Below, piece after piece: positions 48,866-56,584 of a DNA stretch of 64,000 nucleotides. The notes under the pieces are model-generated. The model did not search any database. It had not been told where the DNA came from and worked only from the letters and a program-made list of their open reading frames with translations. Origin of the DNA: Chitinimonas taiwanensis DSM 18899. Its GTDB lineage: Bacteria; Pseudomonadota; Gammaproteobacteria; Burkholderiales; Chitinimonadaceae. Within the stretch, counting starts at the first letter, position 1. Each line of letters begins with the position of its first letter. The stretch spans positions 310,001 to 374,000 of the forward strand of contig NZ_FPKR01000002.1 of the NCBI RefSeq assembly GCF_900119825.1, read 5' to 3'. The position numbers were made by a program, and so were the translations under genes.

Positions 48866-49702
48866 TTGACGCCCGATCAATACTGCGAAGACAAGGCCGC
48901 CCAGAGCGGATCGAGCTTCTACTACAGTTTCCGCTTCCTGCCGCTGCAAACCCGTTTGGCGATTACCGCCCTGTATGCGTTTTGCCGCGAGGTGGACGAT
49001 GTGGTGGACGAGACCCATGACGAGAATGTGGCGCGCACCACGCTGAACTGGTGGCGTAGCGAAATCGGCAATCTGTATGCCGGCACGCCGCAGCATCCGG
49101 TGACCCGAGCACTGCTGCCGCATGTAACCCGCCTCGATCTGCCGCGCGAACAGCTGCTGCAGATCATCGACGGCATGGAAATGGACCTGACCCAGGCGCG
49201 CTACAACAGCTTCGAAGACCTGCGCCAGTACTGCTATCTGGTCGCCTCGGTGGTGGGCCTCTTGTCGGCGCGCATCTTCGGCGTCAGCGACTCGAAGACC
49301 TATGAATACGCCGAGCAGCTGGGCCTCGCCTTCCAGCTGACCAATATCATCCGCGATGTGGGTGAAGACGCGCGGCGCGGGCGTATCTACCTGCCAGTGG
49401 AAGAGCTGCAGCGCTTCAATGTGCCGGCCGCCGACATCCAGCAATACCGCGAGAGCGATAACTTCAAGGCGCTGATGGCCTTTCAGATCGAACGCGCCGA
49501 GGGCTATTACCAACGCGCACTGGCCGCCCTGCCTAAGGCCGACCGCAAGAATCAGCGCGCGGGCCTCGTCATGGCGGCCATCTACCGCGCCACCCTGGAC
49601 GAGATCAAGCTCGACGGCCCGGCCAAGGTGCTGAATCAACGCCTGAGCCTCACGCCACTGCGCAAACTCTGGCTGGCCTGGAAGACCTGGTGGTTCGCCT
49701 GA
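48866..49702 (+). CDS. hpnD: Presqualene diphosphate synthase HpnD
   Basis: 278 residues. Squalene/phytoene synthase fold with the Asp-rich motifs DDVVDE (near residue 46) and NIIRDVGEDARRGR (about 158-171), and the N-terminal TPDQYCEDKAAQSGSSFYYSF pattern typical of HpnD. Condenses two farnesyl diphosphates to presqualene diphosphate; HpnC and HpnE complete the squalene route used for hopanoids. The most family-like start is TTG at 48866, with GAG upstream. hpnC is not in the window. Confidence 0.93.
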   Translation: MTPDQYCEDKAAQSGSSFYYSFRFLPLQTRLAITALYAFCREVDDVVDETHDENVARTTLNWWRSEIGNLYAGTPQHPVTRALLPHVTRLDLPREQLLQIIDGMEMDLTQARYNSFEDLRQYCYLVASVVGLLSARIFGVSDSKTYEYAEQLGLAFQLTNIIRDVGEDARRGRIYLPVEELQRFNVPAADIQQYRESDNFKALMAFQIERAEGYYQRALAALPKADRKNQRAGLVMAAIYRATLDEIKLDGPAKVLNQRLSLTPLRKLWLAWKTWWFA

Positions 49703-49703
49703 A

Positions 49704-50153
49704 ATGAACGCGCTGCCGATCTCGCCCTGGTTTGTGCTGCTCGCTGCGCTGGTGCTGATCGCCATCGTCGTGGCAGGCTGGCTTGAGATGCGGCAGGCTG
49801 ACCGCGTTGCCATCCGCAAGCGCAAGATGCGCGAGGCGCTCGAGCAGTTCCGCATCGTGCGCAAATACGAGCGCGAAGACGGCAGCGTCGAACAGTTCCT
49901 CTATAGCGCCGAAAACTCCAAGCGCCTACTCGAGCTGGAAAACCATATCGTCAAGTACGGCCATGGCTCCGCCTCCTGGCTCTACTTCATGCCCGAGCGG
50001 CGGCTGTTCTTCATTCTCGAACTCGTCGCCATCGAGCCAGAAGGCAATCTGCACTTCATCACCACCCTGCACCCCATCAAGCCCGACCGCGCCCGCCAGG
50101 TGCTGGCACGCTACCCCGAGCTGTACCGCGACATTTTCCGCGAAGAGATCTAA
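49704..50153 (+). CDS. Small membrane-anchored protein between hpnD and hpnE; island attachment gene
   Basis: 149 residues. One N-terminal membrane helix (about 8-28), a basic/helical segment (RKRKMREALEQFRIVRKYER) and a soluble part with HIVKYGHGSASWLYFMPERRLFFILE. It starts one base after the hpnD stop, so it is co-translated. Function unknown; co-occurrence with hpnD/hpnE suggests a role near hopanoid or membrane lipid synthesis. Its last seven codons (DIFREEI, TAA) lie inside the left direct repeat of the island; the right repeat before hpnE encodes the same end followed by TGA. Confidence 0.8.
   Translation: MNALPISPWFVLLAALVLIAIVVAGWLEMRQADRVAIRKRKMREALEQFRIVRKYEREDGSVEQFLYSAENSKRLLELENHIVKYGHGSASWLYFMPERRLFFILELVAIEPEGNLHFITTLHPIKPDRARQVLARYPELYRDIFREEI
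50133..50151 (+). repeat. Left direct repeat (attL-like) of the island
   Basis: ATTTTCCGCGAAGAGATCT, forming the last codons of the 149-residue protein gene. Identical to the right copy except for one synonymous base (C versus T at the sixth position). Confidence 0.88.
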
Positions 50154-50508
50154 TTGCATTTGTTTTCAAAAGAATCAATTTCTTACAACAGAATCCTGTT
50201 ATCACAAGATCAATTGCCTACTAAGTAGGCTAGTTTGCTTGTAAGTGAACACGAATAAAAAAGCCCACGCAAGGTAGACCTTTTGTAAGTCCAAGTTAGT
50301 GAATTACGTATCATGAGACTCTACTCGCGTAAAATCGCTAACGAAGGGTCTAGCGCGATTCAAATATACGACACAGTTAGCGCGCGCCGGCAAGGAATGC
50401 CAATGGTATTTCTTTGGGCACTCCCTTACTTGTCCCAGAATCAGGATGTATTGTGCTCTTCAAGCCTACATGCACGACTAAAAAGTGCAGGCTCCACAAG
50501 GGGGAGAC
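50154..50508. other. Island left flank, no supported gene
   Basis: AT-rich sequence between the left repeat and the cassette. A 92-codon frame begins at 50313 (RLYSRKIANEGSSAIQIYD), but its second half overlaps the next gene out of frame and I recognise nothing in it. The cassette promoter is probably here. Confidence 0.4.
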
Positions 50509-50694
50509 ATGAAATTCACGATGCTACTGGCCTGCTTGGCACTATCGACCGCACCGCTGCTGGCTTCGGCAGCCAACACCTATCGTCCTAAAAAGCCACA
50601 AATTTATATTCTCGGACCAAAGGGCGGCTGCTATTACATCAACAAGAACGGCAACAAAACTTATGTTGACCGTGCGCTTTGCGCCAAGAAGTGA
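50509..50694 (+). CDS. Tiny secreted protein with GPKGGCYYIN motif
   Basis: 61 residues. A classical signal peptide (MKFTMLLACLALSTAPLLASA, cleavage near residue 22) and a mature part of about 40 residues: Lys/Pro-rich, then GPKGGCYYINKNGNKTYV and DRALC, with two cysteines that could pair. The GGxYYIxxxGxKxYV pattern resembles a short basic module found in many small bacterial and viral proteins (compare the 'PBCV-specific basic adaptor' motif); that resemblance is from memory. GGGGGA lies just before ATG 50509. It is 12 bases from the next gene, so the two form an operon. Confidence 0.75.
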   Translation: MKFTMLLACLALSTAPLLASAANTYRPKKPQIYILGPKGGCYYINKNGNKTYVDRALCAKK

Positions 50695-50706
50695 GGGGGC
50701 CAATGA

Positions 50707-51669
50707 ATGAGTATGCTTGAAGAATTCTCGAATTCAGTAAAGGCTCAATTATACGACAGGGTATCGAGTCCGTTTCTTGGGGCTTATGCAATCTCTTGGC
50801 TGCTGTGGAACTACAAGATTGTTCTCATTGCTGTGTCAGACATGAAGGGCTATGAGAAGCTTAGTTATATTGAAAACAATCTGACCAGTTGGACAAGTTG
50901 CACTAACTTTAATGGCTTGTACTCACACTGGGCAAACTGTAACTTGTGGTCGAATTGGGTTTTCCCACTAACCACTGTCCTCTTCTATATCTTCTGGTGG
51001 CCCTATATCAACACCAAAATTATGGTCGCTTACAAGAAGCGCCAGAACTACCACAAGGCCATGCAGTTGAAGATGGATAAGCAGAAGCCCATTAGCTACC
51101 AAGAAGCCATTAAGATTCGCAAAGAATCCAAGGCGATACGTGAAGACTATGAAGAAGAGGTTGCCCAGATAGAGAAGCAGAGAGCAAAGACAGCGAATGA
51201 GCTGAGTAGCAGCTTTCAGGACGCAGTGAGACTAAAGGAAGATTTGAAAAATCGTGATGAATCCATAGAAAAAATAAAAAATGAAAATGCTGAACTTCAG
51301 GAAAAGCACAAAATAGCAGAGAGCAGGCGCATTCAAATTGAATTATTTGCAATTGCGATTGCAAATTTAGAGTTCGATGTCACGCTTGAATATTTCGATG
51401 TAACCACACTATATGAAATAAAGGCAAAAATTCTTTTCAGCGCAAAAGACGACAACGAAAGAATAGCACATACCCTCAATAAACTTCTAGCTGCTGGATT
51501 CATTACGGAAACCACCCCAGCCACTTACAGAATATCAAGTAATTCCAGTGCTTATATGAATAGACTGCACGAACTAAATATTATTAACGATAAAAGTTTG
51601 CCGATCATCCGCCACCTTCCATCTAAACAATCCGATACTCCTGACCCAGCAGAACTTCAGAATCCATAG
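50707..51669 (+). CDS. Island membrane protein with coiled coil and C-terminal winged-helix-like part
   Basis: 320 residues. N-terminal conserved-looking block KAQLYDRVSSPFLGAYAISW leads into a first membrane helix (about 22-43); a second lies at about 83-105 (WVFPLTTVLFYIFWWPYI). Between them is a short extracytoplasmic loop with cysteines. Residues 130-215 are a charged coiled coil. Residues 216-300 are soluble alpha/beta sequence ending KLLAAGFITETTPATYRIS, winged-helix-like. The N-terminal block recurs, as far as I recall, in uncharacterised membrane proteins of mobile elements. GAGGGGG lies seven bases before ATG 50707. Low-GC, cargo gene; anti-phage or toxin role is a guess. Confidence 0.8.
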   Translation: MSMLEEFSNSVKAQLYDRVSSPFLGAYAISWLLWNYKIVLIAVSDMKGYEKLSYIENNLTSWTSCTNFNGLYSHWANCNLWSNWVFPLTTVLFYIFWWPYINTKIMVAYKKRQNYHKAMQLKMDKQKPISYQEAIKIRKESKAIREDYEEEVAQIEKQRAKTANELSSSFQDAVRLKEDLKNRDESIEKIKNENAELQEKHKIAESRRIQIELFAIAIANLEFDVTLEYFDVTTLYEIKAKILFSAKDDNERIAHTLNKLLAAGFITETTPATYRISSNSSAYMNRLHELNIINDKSLPIIRHLPSKQSDTPDPAELQNP

Positions 51670-51688
51670 TCAGTTCATCCAGCCAAGA

Positions 51689-51712
51689 CTGCACCATCCA
51701 TTCATGGTGCAG
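51689..51712 (+). terminator. Hairpin after the island cassette
   Basis: CTGCACCAT pairs perfectly with ATGGTGCAG around CCATTC, 20 bases past the cassette's stop codon. T tract is poor (CCTCTCTG), so it is a probable but not certain terminator. Confidence 0.55.
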
Positions 51713-51720
51713 CCTCTCTG

Positions 51721-51798
51721 TCACCTCTTCTTCGACAACCACCAACTCTTGGACTGAGCACAGGCCATTGTCAGTGAGTCAATGGCATCATCGTGACC
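51721..51798 (-). pseudogene. C-terminal scrap of a phage terminase large subunit
   Basis: Read on the minus strand from 51798 the frame gives GHDDAIDSLTMACAQSKSWW and ends TGA at 51721. The GxDDxxDxL pattern is the metal-binding third acidic motif of terminase nuclease domains, near the C-terminus. Only about 25 codons remain, directly abutting the integrase relic, as if a deletion had joined the two. Confidence 0.55.
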
Positions 51799-51828
51799 CA
51801 GTGCTCCTTTGTCTCAAGTGACGTTCGA

Positions 51829-52514
51829 GATTTGATAGAACAGGCTGTGGGGTGGGCATTGTCGTCCGCATACCCACGTTCAATCGCCCACCGAAACAGT
51901 GATGAAATGGCAACTAGGACAGCGCGTCAGGTGCCACTCCCATCATCATGGCGAACCGTCTTTTGGGCCTCTAGTCAATTAGCAATGAAGTCATTGACCT
52001 CATCAGCAGTGATACTCGATAGAATCACGTTCCCGGTGAACGTTAGGAACTTGGGAAGGTATTTACTGCGTGCCCTTCTGGTGTTTTTCGACAGCATCGA
52101 GTCACGGTCAAGCCACTCGATGCATTCATTCACTACTAGGGGGCCAATCTTGAACCCCGCACCTCCCTAAAGTCACCATCGGGCAGGAACGCGCAGTGAG
52201 GTCATCATCTCCTGCCTCAGCGGCTGCTTGGGTTGGTTCCTCGCTTGACTCTCGAATTCGTACTGCCTGCATGTAGGCGGGCATCTTCGAGTGAGCGCTT
52301 CGCATGGGCTGAGATATGGTCAAACTCCCCCAAGCTTAATACGGCGAGTTGTACGCGTCCCAGCCGCACCCATTCCCTTCCACACATAGAAGAACTTGGG
52401 CGAAGCTTTTGGGTAGGGTTGAGCGACCATTACCGGATAGCCAGCAACCGGAATTTCTTTAATCTTGTCTGGGCTTGGCAAATGCCGAAGTTCAGCAACG
52501 GTCAATGCGAGCAT
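51829..52514 (-). pseudogene. Broken tyrosine integrase (arm and core-binding parts)
   Basis: From ATG 52514 on the minus strand the first frame reads MLALTVAELRH and later FFYVWKG and RRIKLG, an arm-type DNA-binding domain. After a run of five G (52327-52331) the homology continues one frame over (LGEFDHISAHAKRSLEDARL, VKRGTNP) to TGA 52217-52219. From about 52148 the core-binding domain is readable (IEWLDRDSMLSKNTRRARSK, ITADEVNDFIA), broken by TGA at 51975 and another stop, then SSLFRWAIERGYADDNAHP. The catalytic domain with the Arg/His/Tyr residues is absent. Confidence 0.82.
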
Positions 52515-52654
52515 GGTTTCCAGAAATCTTCTCGATGGTCGCCATTTGTCCCAACTTGTACATAGCCCACCAATTGGGGATATAAGTCAGAAATTTTGGA
52601 CAAGCAAAACCACATCAAAGCATTGTTTTAATTAATGTATTTTATTCTATGAAA

Positions 52655-52673
52655 ATTTTTCGCGAAGAGATCT
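52655..52673 (+). repeat. Right direct repeat (attR-like) of the island
   Basis: ATTTTTCGCGAAGAGATCT followed by GA, so the repeat again spells IFREEI plus a TGA stop, three bases before the hpnE start codon. Confidence 0.88.
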
Positions 52674-52678
52674 GAACC

Positions 52679-53977
52679 ATGCGCATTGCCATTATCGGCG
52701 CCGGCTATGCCGGCATGGCCGCTGCCATGGAATTGGCCAGCCACGGTCGACAGGTCGAGGTCTTCGAAGCCGGCCCGCTGCCCGGTGGCCGTGCACGCCG
52801 GGTCGAGATCGACGGCCTGGCGCTCGACAATGGCCAGCATATGGCCATCGGCGCCTACCGCGAGCTGCTGCGCCTGATGGCGCTGGCCAGCGTGGAGGTC
52901 GATGCCGCCTTTGCCCGCCTGCCCATGGAGCTGGATGTGTACAGCGGCAGCCAGCGCCGCATGCGCCTGGCCTGCCCGCGCCTGCCCGCGCCCTGGCATA
53001 CGCTGGTGGGCCTGTTGTGCGCCGAGGGCCTGGATGCGCGCGCACGCTGGGCGGCGATACGCACGATGGCCGTGGCGCGCCTGCAGGGTTGGCGCCTCAA
53101 GCAGGACCAGAGCGTGGCCGGCTGGCTGGCCGCGCAAGGCCAACCCGATATCCTTGTGCGCTGCCTGTGGGAGCCGCTGACCCTGGCCGCACTGAATACG
53201 CCAATTGCCAGCGCCAGCGCCCAGGTGCTGCTGAATGTGCTGCGCGATAGCCTGGCCGCCGAGCGCGCCGCCAGCGACTTCCTGCTGCCACGCAGCGATC
53301 TGTCCGCCCTATTCCCCGAGGCCGCCGCCCGCTATCTACAGGCGCGCGGTGGCCAGCTGCATTGCCAGGCGCTGGTCAAGCAGGTCACCCGTACCGACAC
53401 GGGCTGGCAGCTCGACCGCGGCACGGGCGACTACGCGCAACTAATCCTGGCCCTGCCGCCGCACCGCCTGGGCATGCTGGCCGAATCGCTCCCGGCGCTG
53501 AGCCAGCCGCTGGCCATGCTGGCCAACTGGCAGTGGCAGCCCATCTACACCGTCTATCTGCAGTACCCAGCCGGCACCCGCCTGGCCAAGCCCATGCTAG
53601 GCATGGTGGACAGCTGCGCGCAGTGGTTGTTCGACCGCGGCCAGCTGTGTGGCCAGGATGGGCTGTTGGCCGCCGTGATCAGCGCCGAGGGTAGGCATGA
53701 GGCCTATACGCAGGCCGAGCTGGCCGCTGTGGTGGCCGAAGAAGTGGCGCGCTGCCAGCCGCAGCTGCCTGCACCACTCTGGCAGCGGGTTATCGCCGAG
53801 AAGCGCGCTACCTATGCCTGTACGCCCGATCTGGCACGGCCCGGCAATGCCACCCGCGAACCCAGCCTGTGGCTGGCCGGCGACTACACGGCCGGCCCCT
53901 ACCCGGCCACGCTGGAAGGCGCCGTGCGCAGCGGCGTGGCCGCCGCCCAGGGCGTGCTGGCCCGCACGCAGCCCTAG
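52679..53977 (+). CDS. hpnE: Hydroxysqualene dehydroxylase HpnE
   Basis: 432 residues. FAD-binding Rossmann motif IGAGYAGMAAAMELASHG at the N-terminus and the amine-oxidase-type GGRARRVEIDG segment; C-terminal FAD-contacting WLAGDYTAGPYPATLEGAVRSG. HpnE reduces hydroxysqualene to squalene in the HpnCDE route. ATG 52679 lies just beyond the island's right repeat, so its original upstream promoter/operon link to hpnD was cut by the insertion. Ends at a strong terminator. Confidence 0.93.
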   Translation: MRIAIIGAGYAGMAAAMELASHGRQVEVFEAGPLPGGRARRVEIDGLALDNGQHMAIGAYRELLRLMALASVEVDAAFARLPMELDVYSGSQRRMRLACPRLPAPWHTLVGLLCAEGLDARARWAAIRTMAVARLQGWRLKQDQSVAGWLAAQGQPDILVRCLWEPLTLAALNTPIASASAQVLLNVLRDSLAAERAASDFLLPRSDLSALFPEAAARYLQARGGQLHCQALVKQVTRTDTGWQLDRGTGDYAQLILALPPHRLGMLAESLPALSQPLAMLANWQWQPIYTVYLQYPAGTRLAKPMLGMVDSCAQWLFDRGQLCGQDGLLAAVISAEGRHEAYTQAELAAVVAEEVARCQPQLPAPLWQRVIAEKRATYACTPDLARPGNATREPSLWLAGDYTAGPYPATLEGAVRSGVAAAQGVLARTQP

Positions 53978-53983
53978 TCCCAT

Positions 53984-54015
53984 GTAAAAAGCCCCGCACA
54001 GGCGGGGCTTTTTAC
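53984..54015. terminator. Bidirectional terminator after hpnE
   Basis: GTAAAAAGCCCCGC pairs with GCGGGGCTTTTTAC (14 bp) around ACAG. Serves hpnE and the convergent DUF1631 gene. Confidence 0.95.
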
Positions 54016-54025
54016 GCTCAGTCCA

Positions 54026-56584
54026 TCAGGCACTGGCACCCAGACGGGCTGCTGCATGTGGGTCCAGCCTGTCCATGCGGTCTGCCGACTGCAATAGCGA
54101 CTGCACCGCACGCTCGAACAAGGGCGCCGCCTCCAGAAAGTGAGCGCGGCCATTTTCTAGCAGGCGCAGGAATAGGCGCACGCTGAGCGCGGACGGCTTG
54201 TCATCGCCATCGATGCTGAGCACCAGGCTGGAGGCAGTTGGGCTGATCCAGTTCAGATGGGCACGGCTGGGTTTGCCATTCAGATTGATCTCGATCGCGA
54301 CGCCGCTGCGCAAACGATCCAGCACATCGCCGGATGCGGCCGCCGCGTACTCGAGCGACGCGCCCTCCACCTCATCCTCGACAAACAGGGCCGGTTCCTC
54401 GATGGCCGGGCTGTCCTCAGTCGCCAGGACCCGCTCTATCAGGTTCAGCTCAGCCTCGATCTCATTGATCGCCTCGTCCAGCATGCGTCTATCCAATGCC
54501 GGGCGCTTGGGCATCGATATCGGCTCGCTATCCTGCCCGCCGACAAAAGACTGAAAGCGTGCACGCATATCGGCCAGACTGGGCACGGCGAAGCTCTGCG
54601 CACTCGTACGCAAGGCATGGGTGTGCGCATCAATCAGCCAGGCCAGCAATTCCTGCTGCTGCTCGGCCGACCAGCCGGTCAGGGCCAGACCCTGGCGCAA
54701 GCTGCCCAGCAGCAGCGGAATCTGTGCCAGCAGCTGGCTGCGTTCCTCCTTGCTGCTCTTGGGTGCAATGCTCCAGATCAGGTCGGGCACCATCTGGCGG
54801 TAGCGCGTGGCCGCTGCGCTGTCCTGCCTATCGGCACGCTCTATGGCCTGCGCCCAGCCATTGAGCAGGAAGTCGTGCAGATAGGGGTCGAGCGTCAGGC
54901 CAGCCAGCGCATCGCCCAGGCCCGCGCTGGTGCGGGCAAAACGCAGGGTATGGCTTTCGGCGCTTTCCAGCACCCGCACCGCGCGTTCAACCTGCTCGTC
55001 GGCCGCACGCAGCTCGCGTGCGATAAAGGCGTCGAACTCATCCAGCATGGTGGCAAACAGCTGCGGGCTTTCCTCGGCCAGCAGGCGCTCAATGATCTGC
55101 TGAATTTCCTTGATCACCCGCTCGCTATGCGCACCTGCCTGCTGCAGGCCCAGCGAGATCGAACCAATGCGGTTGACCAGCATGCGGGCCGGATGGTGAC
55201 GCTGGGTCAGCAGGGTCGGGTCCTGCAGCGCCACCTTGAGCACCAGGAACTGCAAGCGCCCGAGCTGGGCACGTACTTCGGCCGGTACCTGGTTATCGCG
55301 CAGGATGAATTCGAACAGCATAGCCACGATGTCGATGGTCATCTCTTCGCTGACATCGCTGACCATGCCCCCGAGCCCTGGGCGCATTTCCAGAATCAGA
55401 TTGCGCAAGCTGCCGTCGGCCGCCTGTAGCTCGCTAGCCGCCGGGCTGTTCTGCTGCAACCCCTGCACGGCGCTCGCCAAGGGGCTATTGGCAGGCGTCG
55501 GGCGCGCCGGGCTGGCTGGGGAGAAGAACTCGCGCAGGCTGCTGCCCACGGCCTGCATGCCCGATAGCCAACCACGCCGTCCCTGCACGCCACCGCCCGG
55601 CTTGGCTGTGGTCGGCGCGGCAAGCGCCGCCTCGGCCGACCAGCCATCGTCCAGCCCGCCGCCATCCGCCCAACCGCCGTCGGAGGATGGCATGGGCGCG
55701 AATCCGCCGCCACTGCTGCTCTGGCGCACCCAGCTCAGCAGCTGCTCGGCACGATCCGGCATGCCATTCGGCATCGCCGCGGCCGGCGCGCTGCCTCCCC
55801 TGGGCATGGCGGGACTGGCGCGTGCCGGCTCGGCCGGCCGGCCAAAACCCACTTGTTGCAGATAAGCCTCGTCATCGGCACGGATTTCCGCGCTCAGCCC
55901 TTCCTGTGGCACCTGGCTGTGCGTGTAATTGGGATTACGCACTGCCTGCAGGCGCAGCTGGGCGGCAATGCCATGGTCAGCCAGCAAGGCATTCAGCCGC
56001 GTGTAGATCGCCACCACATGCTCGGTCAGGTCGTCGCGGAACTGGCCAATCAGCGCATCGGCCAGCTCCTGGCTCAGTGCCAGCGCCTCCACGCTATTGA
56101 TCACGCAGCGCGAGAACAGATAGGGCCGGAACGGGTTTTCGCGCTCCTTGATATCGTCCTGCTCGAACAGGATGGCCATGCGGATATTCAGGTCACGCAG
56201 CTGCTCATCGGCCGCATTGCGGTAGCGCAAGGTGATGTCGTCCACCTTGAGCTCGCCTTCGAAGGAAGAGGTATCGACCAGGCTGAGGCTGGCCAATCCG
56301 CCGCTGGTGGCCTGGAACTGCGGACGGAAAGTGCTGTAAGCGGTGCGGAAGCTGCGATTGAGCAGCTGCTCCATGGACTGATTGGCCACGCGCAGCACCT
56401 CTTCGCCACGCGTCTGCAACACCGCGCGTGCATCGAGCAGGCTGCGTTGCTCACGCGAGGAGCGCGCCTGGTCGGCGCGCGCAAACAGGCGGTCTATGCT
56501 CTGGGGCAGCAGTTCGGAAAAGGACTTGGCAAACGCACGCAGGAATTCGACACGGGTTGCGGTTAATAAATCATTGCGATCCAT
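54026..56584 (-). CDS. DUF1631-family large cytoplasmic protein
   Basis: About 852 residues, mostly helical, no membrane segment, with a disordered Pro/Ala/Gly-rich middle (about 240-370). N-terminal FLRAFAKSFSELLPQSIDRLF and LLNRSFRTAYSTFRPQ, and a C-terminal beta-rich end (GVAIEINLNGKPSRAHLNWISPTASSLVL, PilZ-like in appearance), match the DUF1631 family common in beta- and gammaproteobacteria. Function unknown; a link to c-di-GMP-like signalling is speculative. ATG 56584 follows AAGGTG; a GTG six bases upstream is in frame. Confidence 0.8.
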   Translation of the reverse strand: MDRNDLLTATRVEFLRAFAKSFSELLPQSIDRLFARADQARSSREQRSLLDARAVLQTRGEEVLRVANQSMEQLLNRSFRTAYSTFRPQFQATSGGLASLSLVDTSSFEGELKVDDITLRYRNAADEQLRDLNIRMAILFEQDDIKERENPFRPYLFSRCVINSVEALALSQELADALIGQFRDDLTEHVVAIYTRLNALLADHGIAAQLRLQAVRNPNYTHSQVPQEGLSAEIRADDEAYLQQVGFGRPAEPARASPAMPRGGSAPAAAMPNGMPDRAEQLLSWVRQSSSGGGFAPMPSSDGGWADGGGLDDGWSAEAALAAPTTAKPGGGVQGRRGWLSGMQAVGSSLREFFSPASPARPTPANSPLASAVQGLQQNSPAASELQAADGSLRNLILEMRPGLGGMVSDVSEEMTIDIVAMLFEFILRDNQVPAEVRAQLGRLQFLVLKVALQDPTLLTQRHHPARMLVNRIGSISLGLQQAGAHSERVIKEIQQIIERLLAEESPQLFATMLDEFDAFIARELRAADEQVERAVRVLESAESHTLRFARTSAGLGDALAGLTLDPYLHDFLLNGWAQAIERADRQDSAAATRYRQMVPDLIWSIAPKSSKEERSQLLAQIPLLLGSLRQGLALTGWSAEQQQELLAWLIDAHTHALRTSAQSFAVPSLADMRARFQSFVGGQDSEPISMPKRPALDRRMLDEAINEIEAELNLIERVLATEDSPAIEEPALFVEDEVEGASLEYAAAASGDVLDRLRSGVAIEINLNGKPSRAHLNWISPTASSLVLSIDGDDKPSALSVRLFLRLLENGRAHFLEAAPLFERAVQSLLQSADRMDRLDPHAAARLGASA

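Larger units (their letters stand above)
50133..52673. mobile_element. Collapsed prophage/integrative island between hpnD-orf and hpnE
   Basis: A 2.5-kb AT-rich block bounded by 19-bp direct repeats (50133-50151, 52655-52673; one mismatch) at the 3' end of a chromosomal gene, which the left copy restores intact. Contents: a roughly 350-base non-coding stretch, two intact plus-strand genes, a terminase C-terminal scrap and a broken tyrosine integrase, both on the minus strand, the integrase facing inward next to the right repeat as expected beside an att site. Without it, the membrane-protein gene would run straight into hpnE, three bases apart. Confidence 0.85.

Noticed and set aside
50313-50591. 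92-codon frame at the island's left side
   Set aside because: Weak start context, overlaps the better-supported secreted-protein gene out of frame, no recognisable features; kept only as a note.
51793-52170. 125-codon plus-strand open frame in the island
   Set aside because: The opposite strand reads as integrase core-binding and terminase fragments; this frame is its antisense.
50133-52673. Insertion sequence or transposon as the source of the island
   Set aside because: No transposase and no terminal inverted repeats; 19-bp direct repeats with an integrase relic fit site-specific recombination better than a short target duplication.
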